DNA of 18,470 bases from an uncultured Candidatus Melainabacteria bacterium (GCA_934675685.1 CAKURL010000031.1:1-18470); one strand, 5' to 3'. Shown: positions 1-8,095, counted from the stretch's first letter. A program made the numbers and translations. The notes: a model not told the origin generated them from the sequence alone.

Positions 1-533
1 GTGTTAGGTTGCCTTGTCACTTGTTTTGGCGCAGCCTTTGGAGTAGGCGCTTGAGCAACTTTTTTTGGTTGAGTTAATTGTTTAAAGAAATTATTAGTAG
101 CAGGTTTAGCTGCTTGTTTTTGTTGAGGTTTCGGTTTTTGAGCTCCAGAGGAAGCTTTCGCTTTTGGGCTAGGCTTAGGGCTAGGTAAAGAAACTGCTCT
201 TTTTGGGTCGTGTTTTCCGCCCGCTCTTGAGTCTCTATCTGCTCTTATTTTTGTTTTTTTGTTGATTGGCGGTTTTGATTCATCTTGCACTAATTTAAAT
301 TCGATATCTTGTTTCATTTGTGGCTTTGGCAAGTGTGGAAAAATCGCACTTTGCACTTTAGCAAAAGCGACAAATAAAATAACTAAAACAAGATGCACCC
401 CTAAAGACATTGAAATGCCGTGCGCCGGCTTAATTTCGTCTATGTCTTGGAAGAAATTAGGAAGCTTTCTTCCAATTTTTTCTTCGTCTAATATTGAATT
501 TTTAATTTCAAATCTGTTTCTAATCTGTGCCAT
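1..533 (-). CDS. TonB-like energy transducer, N-terminal part (partial)
   Basis: The reading frame starts at ATG 533-531 and stays open for 177 codons to the left edge, so the C-terminal domain is outside the window. Visible are a cytoplasmic segment (residues 1-39), one hydrophobic membrane helix (about 40-59, ISMSLGVHLVLVILFVAFAK), then a periplasmic linker that becomes rich in proline, lysine, alanine and glutamine (about 103-177), with a RADRDSRAGGKHD stretch before it. A short cytoplasmic tail, a signal-anchor helix and a Pro/Lys linker are the known layout of TonB/TolA proteins, which couple the inner-membrane proton gradient to outer-membrane events. The missing C-terminal domain would separate TonB from TolA. 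It is the last of three same-strand envelope genes, 78 bases after the preceding lipoprotein gene. No clear Shine-Dalgarno precedes the start. Confidence 0.75.
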   Translation of the reverse strand, partial: MAQIRNRFEIKNSILDEEKIGRKLPNFFQDIDEIKPAHGISMSLGVHLVLVILFVAFAKVQSAIFPHLPKPQMKQDIEFKLVQDESKPPINKKTKIRADRDSRAGGKHDPKRAVSLPSPKPSPKAKASSGAQKPKPQQKQAAKPATNNFFKQLTQPKKVAQAPTPKAAPKQVTRQPN

Positions 534-611
534 AATTTTATTTTTTCTAGGATAAATTATCGGTTATTTTTTAAGCAAATAAATTACCCGTTTGTAGAAT
601 TTTTAGAATAG

Positions 612-1289
612 TTATTGCGCGCCTAAAGTTATTGGTTGGTTGAAAACTATTTCTAATTCAGAGTTTGCAGGAATTACTATATCTTCTCCTTTTGTTGCAA
701 TTCCTTTAGCAAGCCCCAGTCCTGCGCCTAGCGCTGTGCCATAAACTGCCCCTTTTCCAACAGAACCGCCTGCCATAGCACCCAAGGCTGTGCCTAAGAC
801 TGCTCCTGAGCCAGCTCCGATAGCTGTATTTTTAGCGTATTCTTGAGCAGATTCTTTCATAGTGCCTCCTTTTAAGACCCCTGTAGAATCGCTTGTTGAA
901 ATCACAGCGCTTATTGGAATAATGTTGTTATATGGAGTTGTGATTTTTGTAAATTTAATCATCAATTGAGCGTTTCTGTCCCCAAAGCCTGCTTTTTTTG
1001 CTTGCAAAATGTAGCCCGAAACCACGCTTCCTGCTGCCGCAATTAAAGTATTATTATATCTAAGGTCTTGAGTTAAGATTGCGTCTACCCCTTGGCCTAC
1101 TACAGCACTTTGCGAGTTAATCCCTTGCGAAAGCAAGACTTTTGTTGTAATTCCAGCAGGAACAAACAAAACATACCCAGAAAGATTTTGGCTTTTTGAG
1201 CTATCAAAAGCATTATAGTCAAGCGCATAAGAGCACCCGCCCAAAAGAAGTGAAAACATCATAAAGAATGTAAAAAATTTTTTATTCAT
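612..1289 (-). CDS. Glycine-zipper lipoprotein with a VirB10/TrbI-like beta domain (tentative)
   Basis: A 225-residue envelope protein. The N-terminus is a lipoprotein signal peptide with lipobox LGGC, so Cys19 is the predicted lipidated residue. Residues about 40-135 look beta-rich (VPAGITTKVLL, AAGSVVSGYILQA, LMIKFTKI). This resembles the 'tunable-value' beta domain of VirB10/TrbI-like proteins, but only loosely. Residues about 155-200 are a glycine zipper (AIGAGSGAVLGTALGAMAGG and following), a feature of proteins that insert in or pack against membranes. The C-terminus returns to beta pattern (DIVIPANSELEIVF). A strong Shine-Dalgarno (AGGGGAG) sits just before ATG 1289, with an extended -10 further up. 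The neighbouring 1362-1928 gene appears to be a paralogue. The exact function is unknown; a structural envelope role is inferred. Confidence 0.6.
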   Translation of the reverse strand: MNKKFFTFFMMFSLLLGGCSYALDYNAFDSSKSQNLSGYVLFVPAGITTKVLLSQGINSQSAVVGQGVDAILTQDLRYNNTLIAAAGSVVSGYILQAKKAGFGDRNAQLMIKFTKITTPYNNIIPISAVISTSDSTGVLKGGTMKESAQEYAKNTAIGAGSGAVLGTALGAMAGGSVGKGAVYGTALGAGLGLAKGIATKGEDIVIPANSELEIVFNQPITLGAQ

Positions 1290-1317
1290 ACAACTCCCCT
1301 ATCTTGTTTACAAAAGT

Positions 1318-1326
1318 ATTTTAGCA
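1318..1326 (-). promoter_or_regulatory. Extended -10 promoter of the glycine-zipper lipoprotein gene
   Basis: Read on the minus strand, TGC-TAAAAT forms an extended -10 element (TG-N-hexamer). It lies about 29 bases before the start codon at 1289, and the leader carries an AGGGGAG ribosome binding site next to the ATG. No convincing -35 is seen, which is common for extended -10 promoters. Confidence 0.45.
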
Positions 1327-1346
1327 CACGAAATTTAAAATGCATA

Positions 1347-1373
1347 ATTTCTTATTAAAACTTAATAAGAAAT
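1347..1373. repeat. Perfect 12-bp inverted repeat over the end of the secreted-protein gene
   Basis: ATTTCTTATTAA is followed by AAC and then TTAATAAGAAAT, a perfect 12-bp stem with a 3-base loop. It overlaps the last codons and the TAA stop of the minus-strand gene at 1362-1928. It is almost purely A/T, and the minus-strand sequence after it is only moderately T-rich, so it could be a weak terminator, an mRNA 3' stability hairpin or an operator. Confidence 0.5.
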
Positions 1374-1928
1374 GTAATAGTCTTCTTCTAATTCAACAAA
1401 TAAAGCGTCTTTTAAAGACACTTCGACATGGTCTCCGTGCTCGTATTCTCCGCTTGGGACATATTGCAAAGTTCCGCCCCAATATGCGCCATAAACCCTT
1501 CTTGGGTGCACTGTTGTGTTGTATGAAGCTGGGTTTGTTAAGTTTCCTCCTAAGGTGTCTGAGCCTCCCTTAAAGAGGATTTTTCCTTGAACATTTTTTC
1601 TTCTGCCATCTTTTGTGATTATTGATGTGATGTTTATTTTCATTGCGGCATTTACGCCCACAACAGGCATTTTCAGCATGCTAACATAGCCATAAAAAAT
1701 ATCGCCCTTTGAAATAGCTTTTGTTTCTAATATCCAAAAATCTTGAGGCACTATAAAATAGACCTTAGAGCCTTCTTCAAGGTTTTTTGTGGAAAGAGGA
1801 ATTTTAGGATAAACTTTGATTAATGTTCCTTTTTTTAAGTGCGGTTCCCAAGAGTTTTCCCCCTGGGCCGCAAAAATAGTTAACATTGTTAAGAAAAATA
1901 TTATTATACTAAGGAATAATTTTCTCAT
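1362..1928 (-). CDS. Secreted beta-rich envelope protein, apparent paralogue of the adjacent lipoprotein
   Basis: A 188-residue protein with a Sec signal peptide (charged MRK, hydrophobic 4-19, probable cleavage near Ala21) and no lipobox. Most of the mature part follows the same pattern as the 225-residue neighbour: KGTLIKVYPKIPLST aligns with AGITTKVLLSQGINS, ISKGDIFYGYVSMLK with AAGSVVSGYILQAKK, and the C-terminal GDHVEVSLKDALFVEL with GEDIVIPANSELEIVF. It lacks the neighbour's glycine zipper and has instead an Asn/Tyr/Gly-rich insert (about 125-170). I do not recognise a named family. A duplicated envelope domain is inferred. The gene is divergent from the AsmA-like gene, and a TTGAAA-N16-TAAGAT promoter ends 9 bases before its ATG. 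Confidence 0.55.
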   Translation of the reverse strand: MRKLFLSIIIFFLTMLTIFAAQGENSWEPHLKKGTLIKVYPKIPLSTKNLEEGSKVYFIVPQDFWILETKAISKGDIFYGYVSMLKMPVVGVNAAMKINITSIITKDGRRKNVQGKILFKGGSDTLGGNLTNPASYNTTVHPRRVYGAYWGGTLQYVPSGEYEHGDHVEVSLKDALFVELEEDYYISY

Positions 1929-2008
1929 AATAGCTTAATCTTAATGTATTTTTTAAATTTTTCAACAATTACATATATGAATTTTTAGCCTTTTTCTTGA
2001 AAAAAAAT

Positions 2009-2014
2009 TATAAT
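2009..2014 (+). promoter_or_regulatory. Consensus -10 (TATAAT) six bases before ATG 2021; leaderless start
   Basis: A perfect TATAAT is followed by GACATT and then ATG. With normal -10 to +1 spacing, transcription would begin at or next to the A of the start codon, giving a leaderless mRNA. There is no Shine-Dalgarno and no strong -35. The bases 2010-2022 also form ATAATG-A-CATTAT, a 13-bp dyad. This geometry favours ATG 2021 over the in-frame TTG at 1997. Confidence 0.5.
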
Positions 2015-2020
2015 GACATT

Positions 2021-5000
2021 ATGGAGAAATTTTCTAAAAAATTAAACCTCGACAATCTAAAAGTTCTTTTTGTAGCTTTAATTATAGCTGCAATCGTGGC
2101 TTTAGCGTTTCTTTTTAAAGCTTTTTTGAGTGTTGGTTTTTTGGAAAAAACTTTGAGCGAATTTTTGAATTTAGATGTTAAATTTAATAACGCCAAAATT
2201 GTTCTCTGTCCTAATTTTGACCTTAATTTCAAGGCTGATGAATTAATTATAAAAAATAATTCAAAAACAAAAAAATATGCAAAAGTCGAAAAAATTGAAG
2301 CAAAAATAAAGCCTTTAGGCTTTTTAGTAAAAAAAGCAAACATTAAAAAATTCTCTTCTTCTGATGTGGAATTTTATCTTGATAGAGATAAATCGGGTAA
2401 AATCAGCCTTTTTGAAGATATTAATAAGAAAAATTTGAAATTTTTATATGAACACCCGTTCACTTTGACAAAATTGGACGCAAAAGTAGATAAAATAAGC
2501 GTTTTTTATAAAGACGATTACTTGTTAAATGACGAAATTAAGCTTTTTGCAAGCGAATTTAGTTCAAACATTTCAAAAAAGAAAAAAACTTTCTCTTTTT
2601 TGACTTCAGGCTTTGTCGAATTTAAAAAAAGCTCTTTAAAATCTAACTTCAAAATTAATATAAATTCAAAATATCCTTTCTCAAAGATAAAAAACGAAGA
2701 TTTAAAAACAGATATAAATATTGAAAACGTCAACCTTCTTTTGTTCAATGATTTAGCCAAAAAGTATATCTCAAAAGACATAAAGATGTTTTTGGGAAAA
2801 TCTAATTTATACATAAAAACAGATGAAAAGGATTTTTCTCAAAAGTTTTTTGCTTCGATTAAAAACCAAAAAATCATTTTAAAAAATGGAAAAACAATTA
2901 CTCCATATAAAAAAGATATTGTCTTAAAAGCTCTTTTTGCCTTGGAAAATGAAAAGCTTTCTATTAAAAATGCGGCTTTAAATTCCGACCTTTTAAATGT
3001 TTTTCTTGAAGGCGAAATTGATAAAATAATTTCAAAAAAACCAAAAATTGATTTAAAAATCAAAATCCAAAATACGCAGTTAAACAATTTCTTATATTAT
3101 ATCCCAGATAACGCGATTTTCTACCGCCCACAAGGAATTCCGAAGCTAAAAGAAAGCAATTTTTATGGGCTTTTAGATGGTGATATAAGTTTAAAATTGT
3201 TCCCATTGGATATAGAAGGGAATTTGAAAGCAACAGACGTTCATATTCCAAATATTAAAAAAGCTTATAGGCAAAATGACGTAAATGCTTATTTTATGAA
3301 AGATAAAATGAGAATTTATACAAGAGTCTATACTCCTGATAATGAATATGTAATAGTGGACGGTGTCTCAAACCTTGATGATTCTTTGTCTGGAAAATAT
3401 AGTGTGCAATCTACTAAAAAAATCGATTTGGATTTTGCGCAAAAATATCTTGTCCCAATTCAACAAATTATAGGTTTTAATATTGGCCCTGTTCCAATTA
3501 TGAAAATCAAAGGCTATGGAAATATCGATATAAAGACTCAAGGGACCTTATTTGATGCACAAATTTTTGGAAATTTTAATGCTTATCAAGCTCAAGCGAC
3601 TTTAGACGGGTTAAACGCAAAGCTTAATGACGGCGTGTGCGAGCTTGTTTTTGACAATCGAAATTTGATTTTTAAAAAAGTCGAAGGAAAATTGCAAGAT
3701 GGAAAGTTTTCTTTGTCTGGAATTGGAAACACAAAAGGAGAAGTAGAATTAAGCGCGAAGCTCGATAATGCTTTAGTATCAACTGTTTTAGAGATTTTTG
3801 AAAAAAGCGCTATTAGCGAAAGATATAATTTCTTGACTAAAAAAATAGCTGCAACTTCTGGCAAAATGACAGCAAAAATCAATCTCAAAGGAACAATTAA
3901 AAATTATGAAGATGAAAAATTCTTAAACGACCTTGATTTATCTGGGCTTTTGGAATTTAAAAATGACAAAATTTTCTTAAAAAATAAAGCTAAAATTAAC
4001 TCTCTGCTTGGCTTTTTGGAATTTGGAAAAGCGCAAAAAGGCTCTTTTAATTTTAAACTAGGCAATTCGAAGGTCGATTTTTCCCTAAATTCAAAAGATA
4101 GCCTAGAAAAAATTTCAAAAAACAAAACTGTTGAATTTAATTCAAAAATGCGCTCAAATAAGCTTTCTTTAAAAGATGTCGTTTCAAATGTACTGCCTAA
4201 TCTTTTAAATTCTTCTTTAATTCCAAACTTGAATTTTGAAATGAACATTTCTTCTTCTGGACTTTTGGATTTATCGAATTTTAACATTAAAAATCTTAAA
4301 AATGAAGGCTATATTAAAGGTTTAAATGACGGAGCAAGTCCAACAAGTTCTCTTTTTTATTTTAAAAATGGCTTAATTAGGCTAAAAGGCCAAAAAGCGT
4401 TTTTTGAAAATTTTGATTTAATTTTAAATAAAGGCGAATTGAAGGCTTTTGGGAATTTTGAATTGCCGAATGATTTGTTGAATTCTATTCCAAAAGCAAA
4501 TGCTAAAATGGTTTTTAAAAATGTCGATTTAGATATTATAAAACTTTTAATTCCAAACATAAAATTTGAACAAGCTCTTTTAAAATCGGGCGAATTAGTC
4601 TTGAAAAATGATAGCGCAAAATTAAGCAACATTAACGTTTTATATGACTCTATGCCTTTATATTTAAATATGGATATAAAAAACATTTTTTCTAAAAAAT
4701 ATATCCAAGGTGATTTTTCCACGATTTTGAGCGAAAACACGGCGGATACTATAATAAATCCATATTTAACATATCCAATAAAAATAAAAGAAGAAGTGCC
4801 CATCAAAGCAAGCATAAAAGGAAATAGCGACAATTATGCAGTCGATTTTTTGGCTAATATTCCAGTTGATTCTGATATTTCTTTCTATGGCGCAAACTTA
4901 GGCGACACTAACATCAGAAGAGAAATCTTAGGAAAAATAGAAGTTAAAGACGAAATTGCAAAAATCAACAATTTGAAATTGATTAAATATATTGCAAATC

Positions 5001-6388
5001 AAAACAACAAAATAAACCCAATTGAGACTTTAAGGATTAATGGCGCAATTAGGCAAAAAGGGCAAAATTTCTATTATGACAACTTAAAAATTGTAACAAA
5101 TACTCCAATAAACGTGAGGATTTTAAATCTTTTATTCAAAAAATCTCTTTTGAAAAAGGGGAATTTAGAGTGTGATTTGAGCTTAAATGGCGATATCAAG
5201 CTTCCTTCTGTCTTAGGAAAAATTTTCTTTGAAGACCTCGATATCCCTCTTTACGACACTAAAATCAATAATATTAATTTTAATTTATCTAAAAAATATA
5301 TTAAAGGGCTTGTTTTTGCAAACAATAAAAATAGCGATTTGAGCCTTGAATTGTTGGCTTTAAATAGTTTGAAAGCTCCTTTTGTTGTTGAAAACTTAAA
5401 TATTAATTCTAATTTAATTGATGTTGTTTCTCTTTTGAATTCTTTAAGTGTTCAGGCTCCTAAAAATGACATTTCAAAAAAACAAGAAATTTTAATCAAA
5501 CCGCAAGATGTCGTTATTAAAAACGGTTCTTTGGACATTAAAGAAGTGAAATATGAAAAAATCACGGCTAAAAATCTAAAAAGCGATTTTTATTTTAAAG
5601 ATAATAATTTCTATTTTGAAAATTCTTCTCTAGATATCGCGCAAGGGCAGATAATGGCACATGGAAAATATGGCTTAAATAACACAAAACTAAAGCTTTT
5701 AGCTACAATGAATGATTGCAGCGCCGAGGTTTTAACAAAAGAGCTTTTCCACATGCCAGATCAATTCTTTGGAAAAATAAATGGTTCAATAGACCTTTCA
5801 GGAAGTGGTTTGAACACTCCCGATAACATCAAAAACATAAAAGCAAATGTTGATTTTTCTATAAAAAATGGAAAAATGCCAAAATTGGGGTCTTTAGAAT
5901 ATCTTCTAAGGGCAGGAAACATAATCAAAAGCGGCGTTTTGAGTCTTTCTATAAATAATTTAATTCAAATTTTGACTCCTTATAAAACAGGGGAATTTGA
6001 AAATATTTCTGGAAAATTGACGCTTTCAAAAGGAATAGTGGATAACCTTGAAATTTCAACTAAAGGTAAGAATATGAGTTTGTTCTTAGAAGGCGACTAC
6101 GACATTTTAAGGACATTTGCCGATATTCAAATTTATGGAAAATTGTCCCAAAACGTTTCAAATGCGATGGGTGCTATCGGAAATGCTTCTATCAAGCAGT
6201 TTTTAGATTCTGTTGTGCCTTATAAAAACAAAAAAGAAAAAGACGAAAAACTTCAAGAAAAATTAAATAAAATTCCATCTGTGGAAAACGAAACTCCTCA
6301 AAGCCTCGAATTCGAGCGCTTCTTCAGCGCAAAAGTCCAAGGCGACATAAATAAAGATAACTACATTAAAAGCTTTAAATGGGAATAA
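2021..6388 (+). CDS. Giant AsmA-like / bridge-type lipid-transfer envelope protein
   Basis: A 1455-residue protein from ATG 2021; an in-frame TTG at 1997 would add eight residues. A short positive N-terminus is followed by one membrane helix (about 13-35, VLFVALIIAAIVALAFLFKA), then about 1400 residues of repetitive beta pattern in the periplasm. The region after the helix (LDVKFNNAKI, KADELIIKN, then a KVEKIEAKIKPLGFL-like stretch) is typical of the AsmA N-terminal domain. The region about 1270-1390 (VDFSIKNGKM, GEFENISGKLTLSKGIVDNL, ADIQIYGKLS) resembles the AsmA C-terminal region. Known members (AsmA, YhdP, TamB) form long hydrophobic grooves thought to carry phospholipids from inner to outer membrane. 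Size is in the YhdP/TamB range. It is monocistronic and convergent with the YitT gene. The subfamily is uncertain. Confidence 0.8.
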   Translation: MEKFSKKLNLDNLKVLFVALIIAAIVALAFLFKAFLSVGFLEKTLSEFLNLDVKFNNAKIVLCPNFDLNFKADELIIKNNSKTKKYAKVEKIEAKIKPLGFLVKKANIKKFSSSDVEFYLDRDKSGKISLFEDINKKNLKFLYEHPFTLTKLDAKVDKISVFYKDDYLLNDEIKLFASEFSSNISKKKKTFSFLTSGFVEFKKSSLKSNFKININSKYPFSKIKNEDLKTDINIENVNLLLFNDLAKKYISKDIKMFLGKSNLYIKTDEKDFSQKFFASIKNQKIILKNGKTITPYKKDIVLKALFALENEKLSIKNAALNSDLLNVFLEGEIDKIISKKPKIDLKIKIQNTQLNNFLYYIPDNAIFYRPQGIPKLKESNFYGLLDGDISLKLFPLDIEGNLKATDVHIPNIKKAYRQNDVNAYFMKDKMRIYTRVYTPDNEYVIVDGVSNLDDSLSGKYSVQSTKKIDLDFAQKYLVPIQQIIGFNIGPVPIMKIKGYGNIDIKTQGTLFDAQIFGNFNAYQAQATLDGLNAKLNDGVCELVFDNRNLIFKKVEGKLQDGKFSLSGIGNTKGEVELSAKLDNALVSTVLEIFEKSAISERYNFLTKKIAATSGKMTAKINLKGTIKNYEDEKFLNDLDLSGLLEFKNDKIFLKNKAKINSLLGFLEFGKAQKGSFNFKLGNSKVDFSLNSKDSLEKISKNKTVEFNSKMRSNKLSLKDVVSNVLPNLLNSSLIPNLNFEMNISSSGLLDLSNFNIKNLKNEGYIKGLNDGASPTSSLFYFKNGLIRLKGQKAFFENFDLILNKGELKAFGNFELPNDLLNSIPKANAKMVFKNVDLDIIKLLIPNIKFEQALLKSGELVLKNDSAKLSNINVLYDSMPLYLNMDIKNIFSKKYIQGDFSTILSENTADTIINPYLTYPIKIKEEVPIKASIKGNSDNYAVDFLANIPVDSDISFYGANLGDTNIRREILGKIEVKDEIAKINNLKLIKYIANQNNKINPIETLRINGAIRQKGQNFYYDNLKIVTNTPINVRILNLLFKKSLLKKGNLECDLSLNGDIKLPSVLGKIFFEDLDIPLYDTKINNINFNLSKKYIKGLVFANNKNSDLSLELLALNSLKAPFVVENLNINSNLIDVVSLLNSLSVQAPKNDISKKQEILIKPQDVVIKNGSLDIKEVKYEKITAKNLKSDFYFKDNNFYFENSSLDIAQGQIMAHGKYGLNNTKLKLLATMNDCSAEVLTKELFHMPDQFFGKINGSIDLSGSGLNTPDNIKNIKANVDFSIKNGKMPKLGSLEYLLRAGNIIKSGVLSLSINNLIQILTPYKTGEFENISGKLTLSKGIVDNLEISTKGKNMSLFLEGDYDILRTFADIQIYGKLSQNVSNAMGAIGNASIKQFLDSVVPYKNKKEKDEKLQEKLNKIPSVENETPQSLEFERFFSAKVQGDINKDNYIKSFKWE

Positions 6389-6390
6389 AT

Positions 6391-6410
6391 AAAAAATAAA
6401 ATTATTTTTT
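6391..6410. terminator. A/T-only dyad between convergent genes, possible weak bidirectional terminator
   Basis: AAAAAATAA and TTATTTTTT flank two bases (AA), a 9-bp stem between the ends of the AsmA-like and YitT genes; it covers the YitT stop codon. It has no GC pairs, so it is a weak terminator at best. It is the only dyad in this short convergent junction. Confidence 0.3.
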
Positions 6411-7238
6411 CTTTTTATATCTTCTTCCAAACACTTCGTGCACGTTTTCGATAGCCAAAAACGCATCTTCGTCTACTGTCGTCACGATTTCTTTTAATTT
6501 ATAAAGTTCTATTCTTGGAACAACGCAATATACCATAGTCTTTTTTGCGTTTGAATATCCGCCTTGAGCTTCAATATAGGTCACAGTTTTATTCATGTTT
6601 TTTATGATTGCTTGGCCTAGTTCATAGCCTTTATCCGTCACTATTCTGATTGATTTTTCTTCAGACAAACCTTGAATAATGACATCAATCACGCGAGAAG
6701 CAATGATATAAGTCAAAGTTGAATACATCGCTTGTTCCCAGCCGTACAAAAACCCTGCCGCCATATAAATAAAGATATTTATAAACATTATGATTTCGCC
6801 GACCGAAAAAGGATATTTTTTAGAAACTTTTATGGCTAAAATTTCTGTTCCGTCCATGCAAGCATTGTTTTTTAAAACAAGCCCGACTCCGACCCCTAAA
6901 ATCGCCCCTCCGAACAAAGAAGCTAAAAGAAGGTCTTTTGTGACTATTGGGAAATTATTTGAAACAATATTTACAAAAAACGCTAATGCCATAACGCTAT
7001 AAAGAGCAGATACCACAAACCTTTTTCCAAATTCATTTAGCGCTAAAAATACAAATGGAATATTTAAAACAACAAGGAAAATCCCAAGGTTCAATTTTGA
7101 AATATAGCTTGCCATGATAGAAAGCCCCACAACGCCGCCATCAATCATTTGGTTTGGAATTAAGAAGCACTCTAGCGCAAAAGCTGCTAAAAAGGCGCCA
7201 ATCGTCATAAAAATTAGTTTAAAAATTATTTGTTTCAT
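6402..7238 (-). CDS. YitT-family integral membrane protein (DUF161 + DUF2179)
   Basis: A 278-residue protein from ATG 7238 (MKQIIFKL); an in-frame ATG at 7262 would add eight residues (MALFYHKI). Hydrophobic helices fill the first about 175 residues. The first contains the family-typical start ECFLIPNQMIDGGVVGLS, followed by further segments such as VVLNIPFVFLAL and FGGAILGVGVGLVL. The C-terminal about 85 residues are the soluble DUF2179 domain: SIRIVTDKG, then GYS-AKKTMVYCVV, then VDEDAFLAIENVHEVFGRRY, ending in a lysine-rich tail. The family is widespread in bacteria and its transport substrate, if any, is not established. Starting at MKQ gives the usual family distance to LIPN. No Shine-Dalgarno is seen. 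Its 5' end overlaps the promoter of the divergent solute-binding-protein gene. Confidence 0.85.
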   Translation of the reverse strand: MKQIIFKLIFMTIGAFLAAFALECFLIPNQMIDGGVVGLSIMASYISKLNLGIFLVVLNIPFVFLALNEFGKRFVVSALYSVMALAFFVNIVSNNFPIVTKDLLLASLFGGAILGVGVGLVLKNNACMDGTEILAIKVSKKYPFSVGEIIMFINIFIYMAAGFLYGWEQAMYSTLTYIIASRVIDVIIQGLSEEKSIRIVTDKGYELGQAIIKNMNKTVTYIEAQGGYSNAKKTMVYCVVPRIELYKLKEIVTTVDEDAFLAIENVHEVFGRRYKKKK

Positions 7239-7239
7239 A

Positions 7240-7273
7240 ATTTTATGATAAAATAAAGCCATGAAAAAGTATA
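7240..7273. promoter_or_regulatory. Overlapping face-to-face promoters of yitT-like and solute-binding-protein genes
   Basis: On the plus strand an extended -10 (TGA-TAAAAT; hexamer 7249-7254) is followed by AAAGCC and ATG 7261, a leaderless geometry. On the minus strand TATACT (7273-7268) is followed by five bases and ATG 7262. The two ATGs share a CATG tetranucleotide. Each -10 therefore lies inside the other gene's 5' end. ATTTTAT-G-ATAAAAT (7240-7254) is a 15-base dyad centred here. Simultaneous firing would be difficult, so mutual exclusion is possible (inference). Confidence 0.5.
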
Positions 7274-8046
7274 TAGTTTTTATAGTGGTTTTTATATGTT
7301 CGTTTTTTCTTTTTTCAGGCTGTAAGAAGGATAATACGCCAAAAGACGACCTTCAAGCTATAAAAGAAAAAGGCTATATAAACGTTGGAGTAAAAAACGA
7401 CTCTATTCCTTTTGGATATTTGAAAGATGGAAAGCTCACGGGGCTCGATATTGATATTGCGCAAGAAATTGCAAAAAATATTTTTGAAAATTACTCGCCT
7501 TCTTGTGTGAATTTTATTGTGGTGACTCCTCAAAACCGCATTCAAAAGCTAAATTCAAAAGAAGTCGACATTTTAGTTGCTACGATGAGCATAAACGAAA
7601 AAAGAAAGCTGGTCGTCGATTTTTCTGCTCCATATTTTGTGGCAAGCCAAAAAATCATGGTTCGAAAAGGCTCAAAAATAACTCACATAAACCATTTTAA
7701 TTCTAAAGGAAAATTTGCGGTTGTCTTAGGAACGACAGGAGAAAAAATTTCCCATTTAATCGCCCCAAATGCAAACGTCGTGGGCGCAAAGAACTATAGC
7801 CAAGCTTTGAAATATTTAAAAAATTACGAAGTAGATGCGATTTTGGGGGACGATTGCATTTTAAAAGGCTTAAATCGAGATAATGAATTTAAAATAGTAA
7901 ATCGCGCATATAGCAGAGAATTTTATGCTGTTGCGATTAGAAAATCTTCCAATTCTAAAGAATTGTTAAATTTGATAAATTCAACAATAGCGCAGGTTTT
8001 GGACTCAAAAAAGATAAATATTATTAAGTCTAAGTATAGAATTTAA
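7261..8046 (+). CDS. Family-3 extracellular solute-binding lipoprotein (amino-acid ABC transporter type)
   Basis: A 261-residue lipoprotein. The signal peptide ends in LFSGC, so Cys21 would be lipidated and the mature protein membrane-tethered. The rest is a periplasmic binding protein type 2 fold of the SBP_bac_3 family: GYINVGVKNDSIPFGYLKDG and LTGLDIDIAQEIAKNI begin lobe 1, TPQNRIQKLNSKEVDILVATM contains the conserved ligand-binding Arg, FSAPYFVASQKIMV is the usual lobe junction, and YEVDAILGDDCIL holds the conserved Asp near the ligand amino group. Relatives bind glutamine, glutamate, aspartate or cystine; the substrate cannot be read from the sequence. No permease or ATPase gene lies nearby in the window, so partners must be elsewhere or absent. 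The start is supported by an extended -10 six bases upstream. Confidence 0.88.
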   Translation: MKKYIVFIVVFICSFFLFSGCKKDNTPKDDLQAIKEKGYINVGVKNDSIPFGYLKDGKLTGLDIDIAQEIAKNIFENYSPSCVNFIVVTPQNRIQKLNSKEVDILVATMSINEKRKLVVDFSAPYFVASQKIMVRKGSKITHINHFNSKGKFAVVLGTTGEKISHLIAPNANVVGAKNYSQALKYLKNYEVDAILGDDCILKGLNRDNEFKIVNRAYSREFYAVAIRKSSNSKELLNLINSTIAQVLDSKKINIIKSKYRI

Positions 8047-8052
8047 CAAAAA

Positions 8053-8079
8053 TTGCTTTTTTGTTTAAAATAGTATTAT
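8053..8079 (+). promoter_or_regulatory. Candidate promoter of the pyrophosphatase-like operon
   Basis: TTGCTT (8053-8058) and TATTAT (8074-8079) are 15 bases apart in the 49-base gap after the solute-binding-protein gene; TATAGA at 8077-8082 is an alternative -10 (spacing 18). Start codon 8096 follows with only a weak TTTAGG at about nine bases. Readthrough from the upstream gene remains possible. Confidence 0.35.
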
Positions 8080-8095
8080 AGACTTTAGGTATTTT

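Noticed and set aside
2032..4833. Several minus-strand open frames of 80-160 codons inside the AsmA-like gene
   Set aside because: They lie antisense to a clear large gene, are Phe/Ser/Lys-rich as expected from reversed AT-rich coding sequence, and lack ribosome sites or recognisable motifs.
6391..6410. Strong intrinsic terminator between the AsmA-like and YitT genes
   Set aside because: The dyad contains no GC pairs and has only a two-base loop, so it is listed only as a weak candidate.
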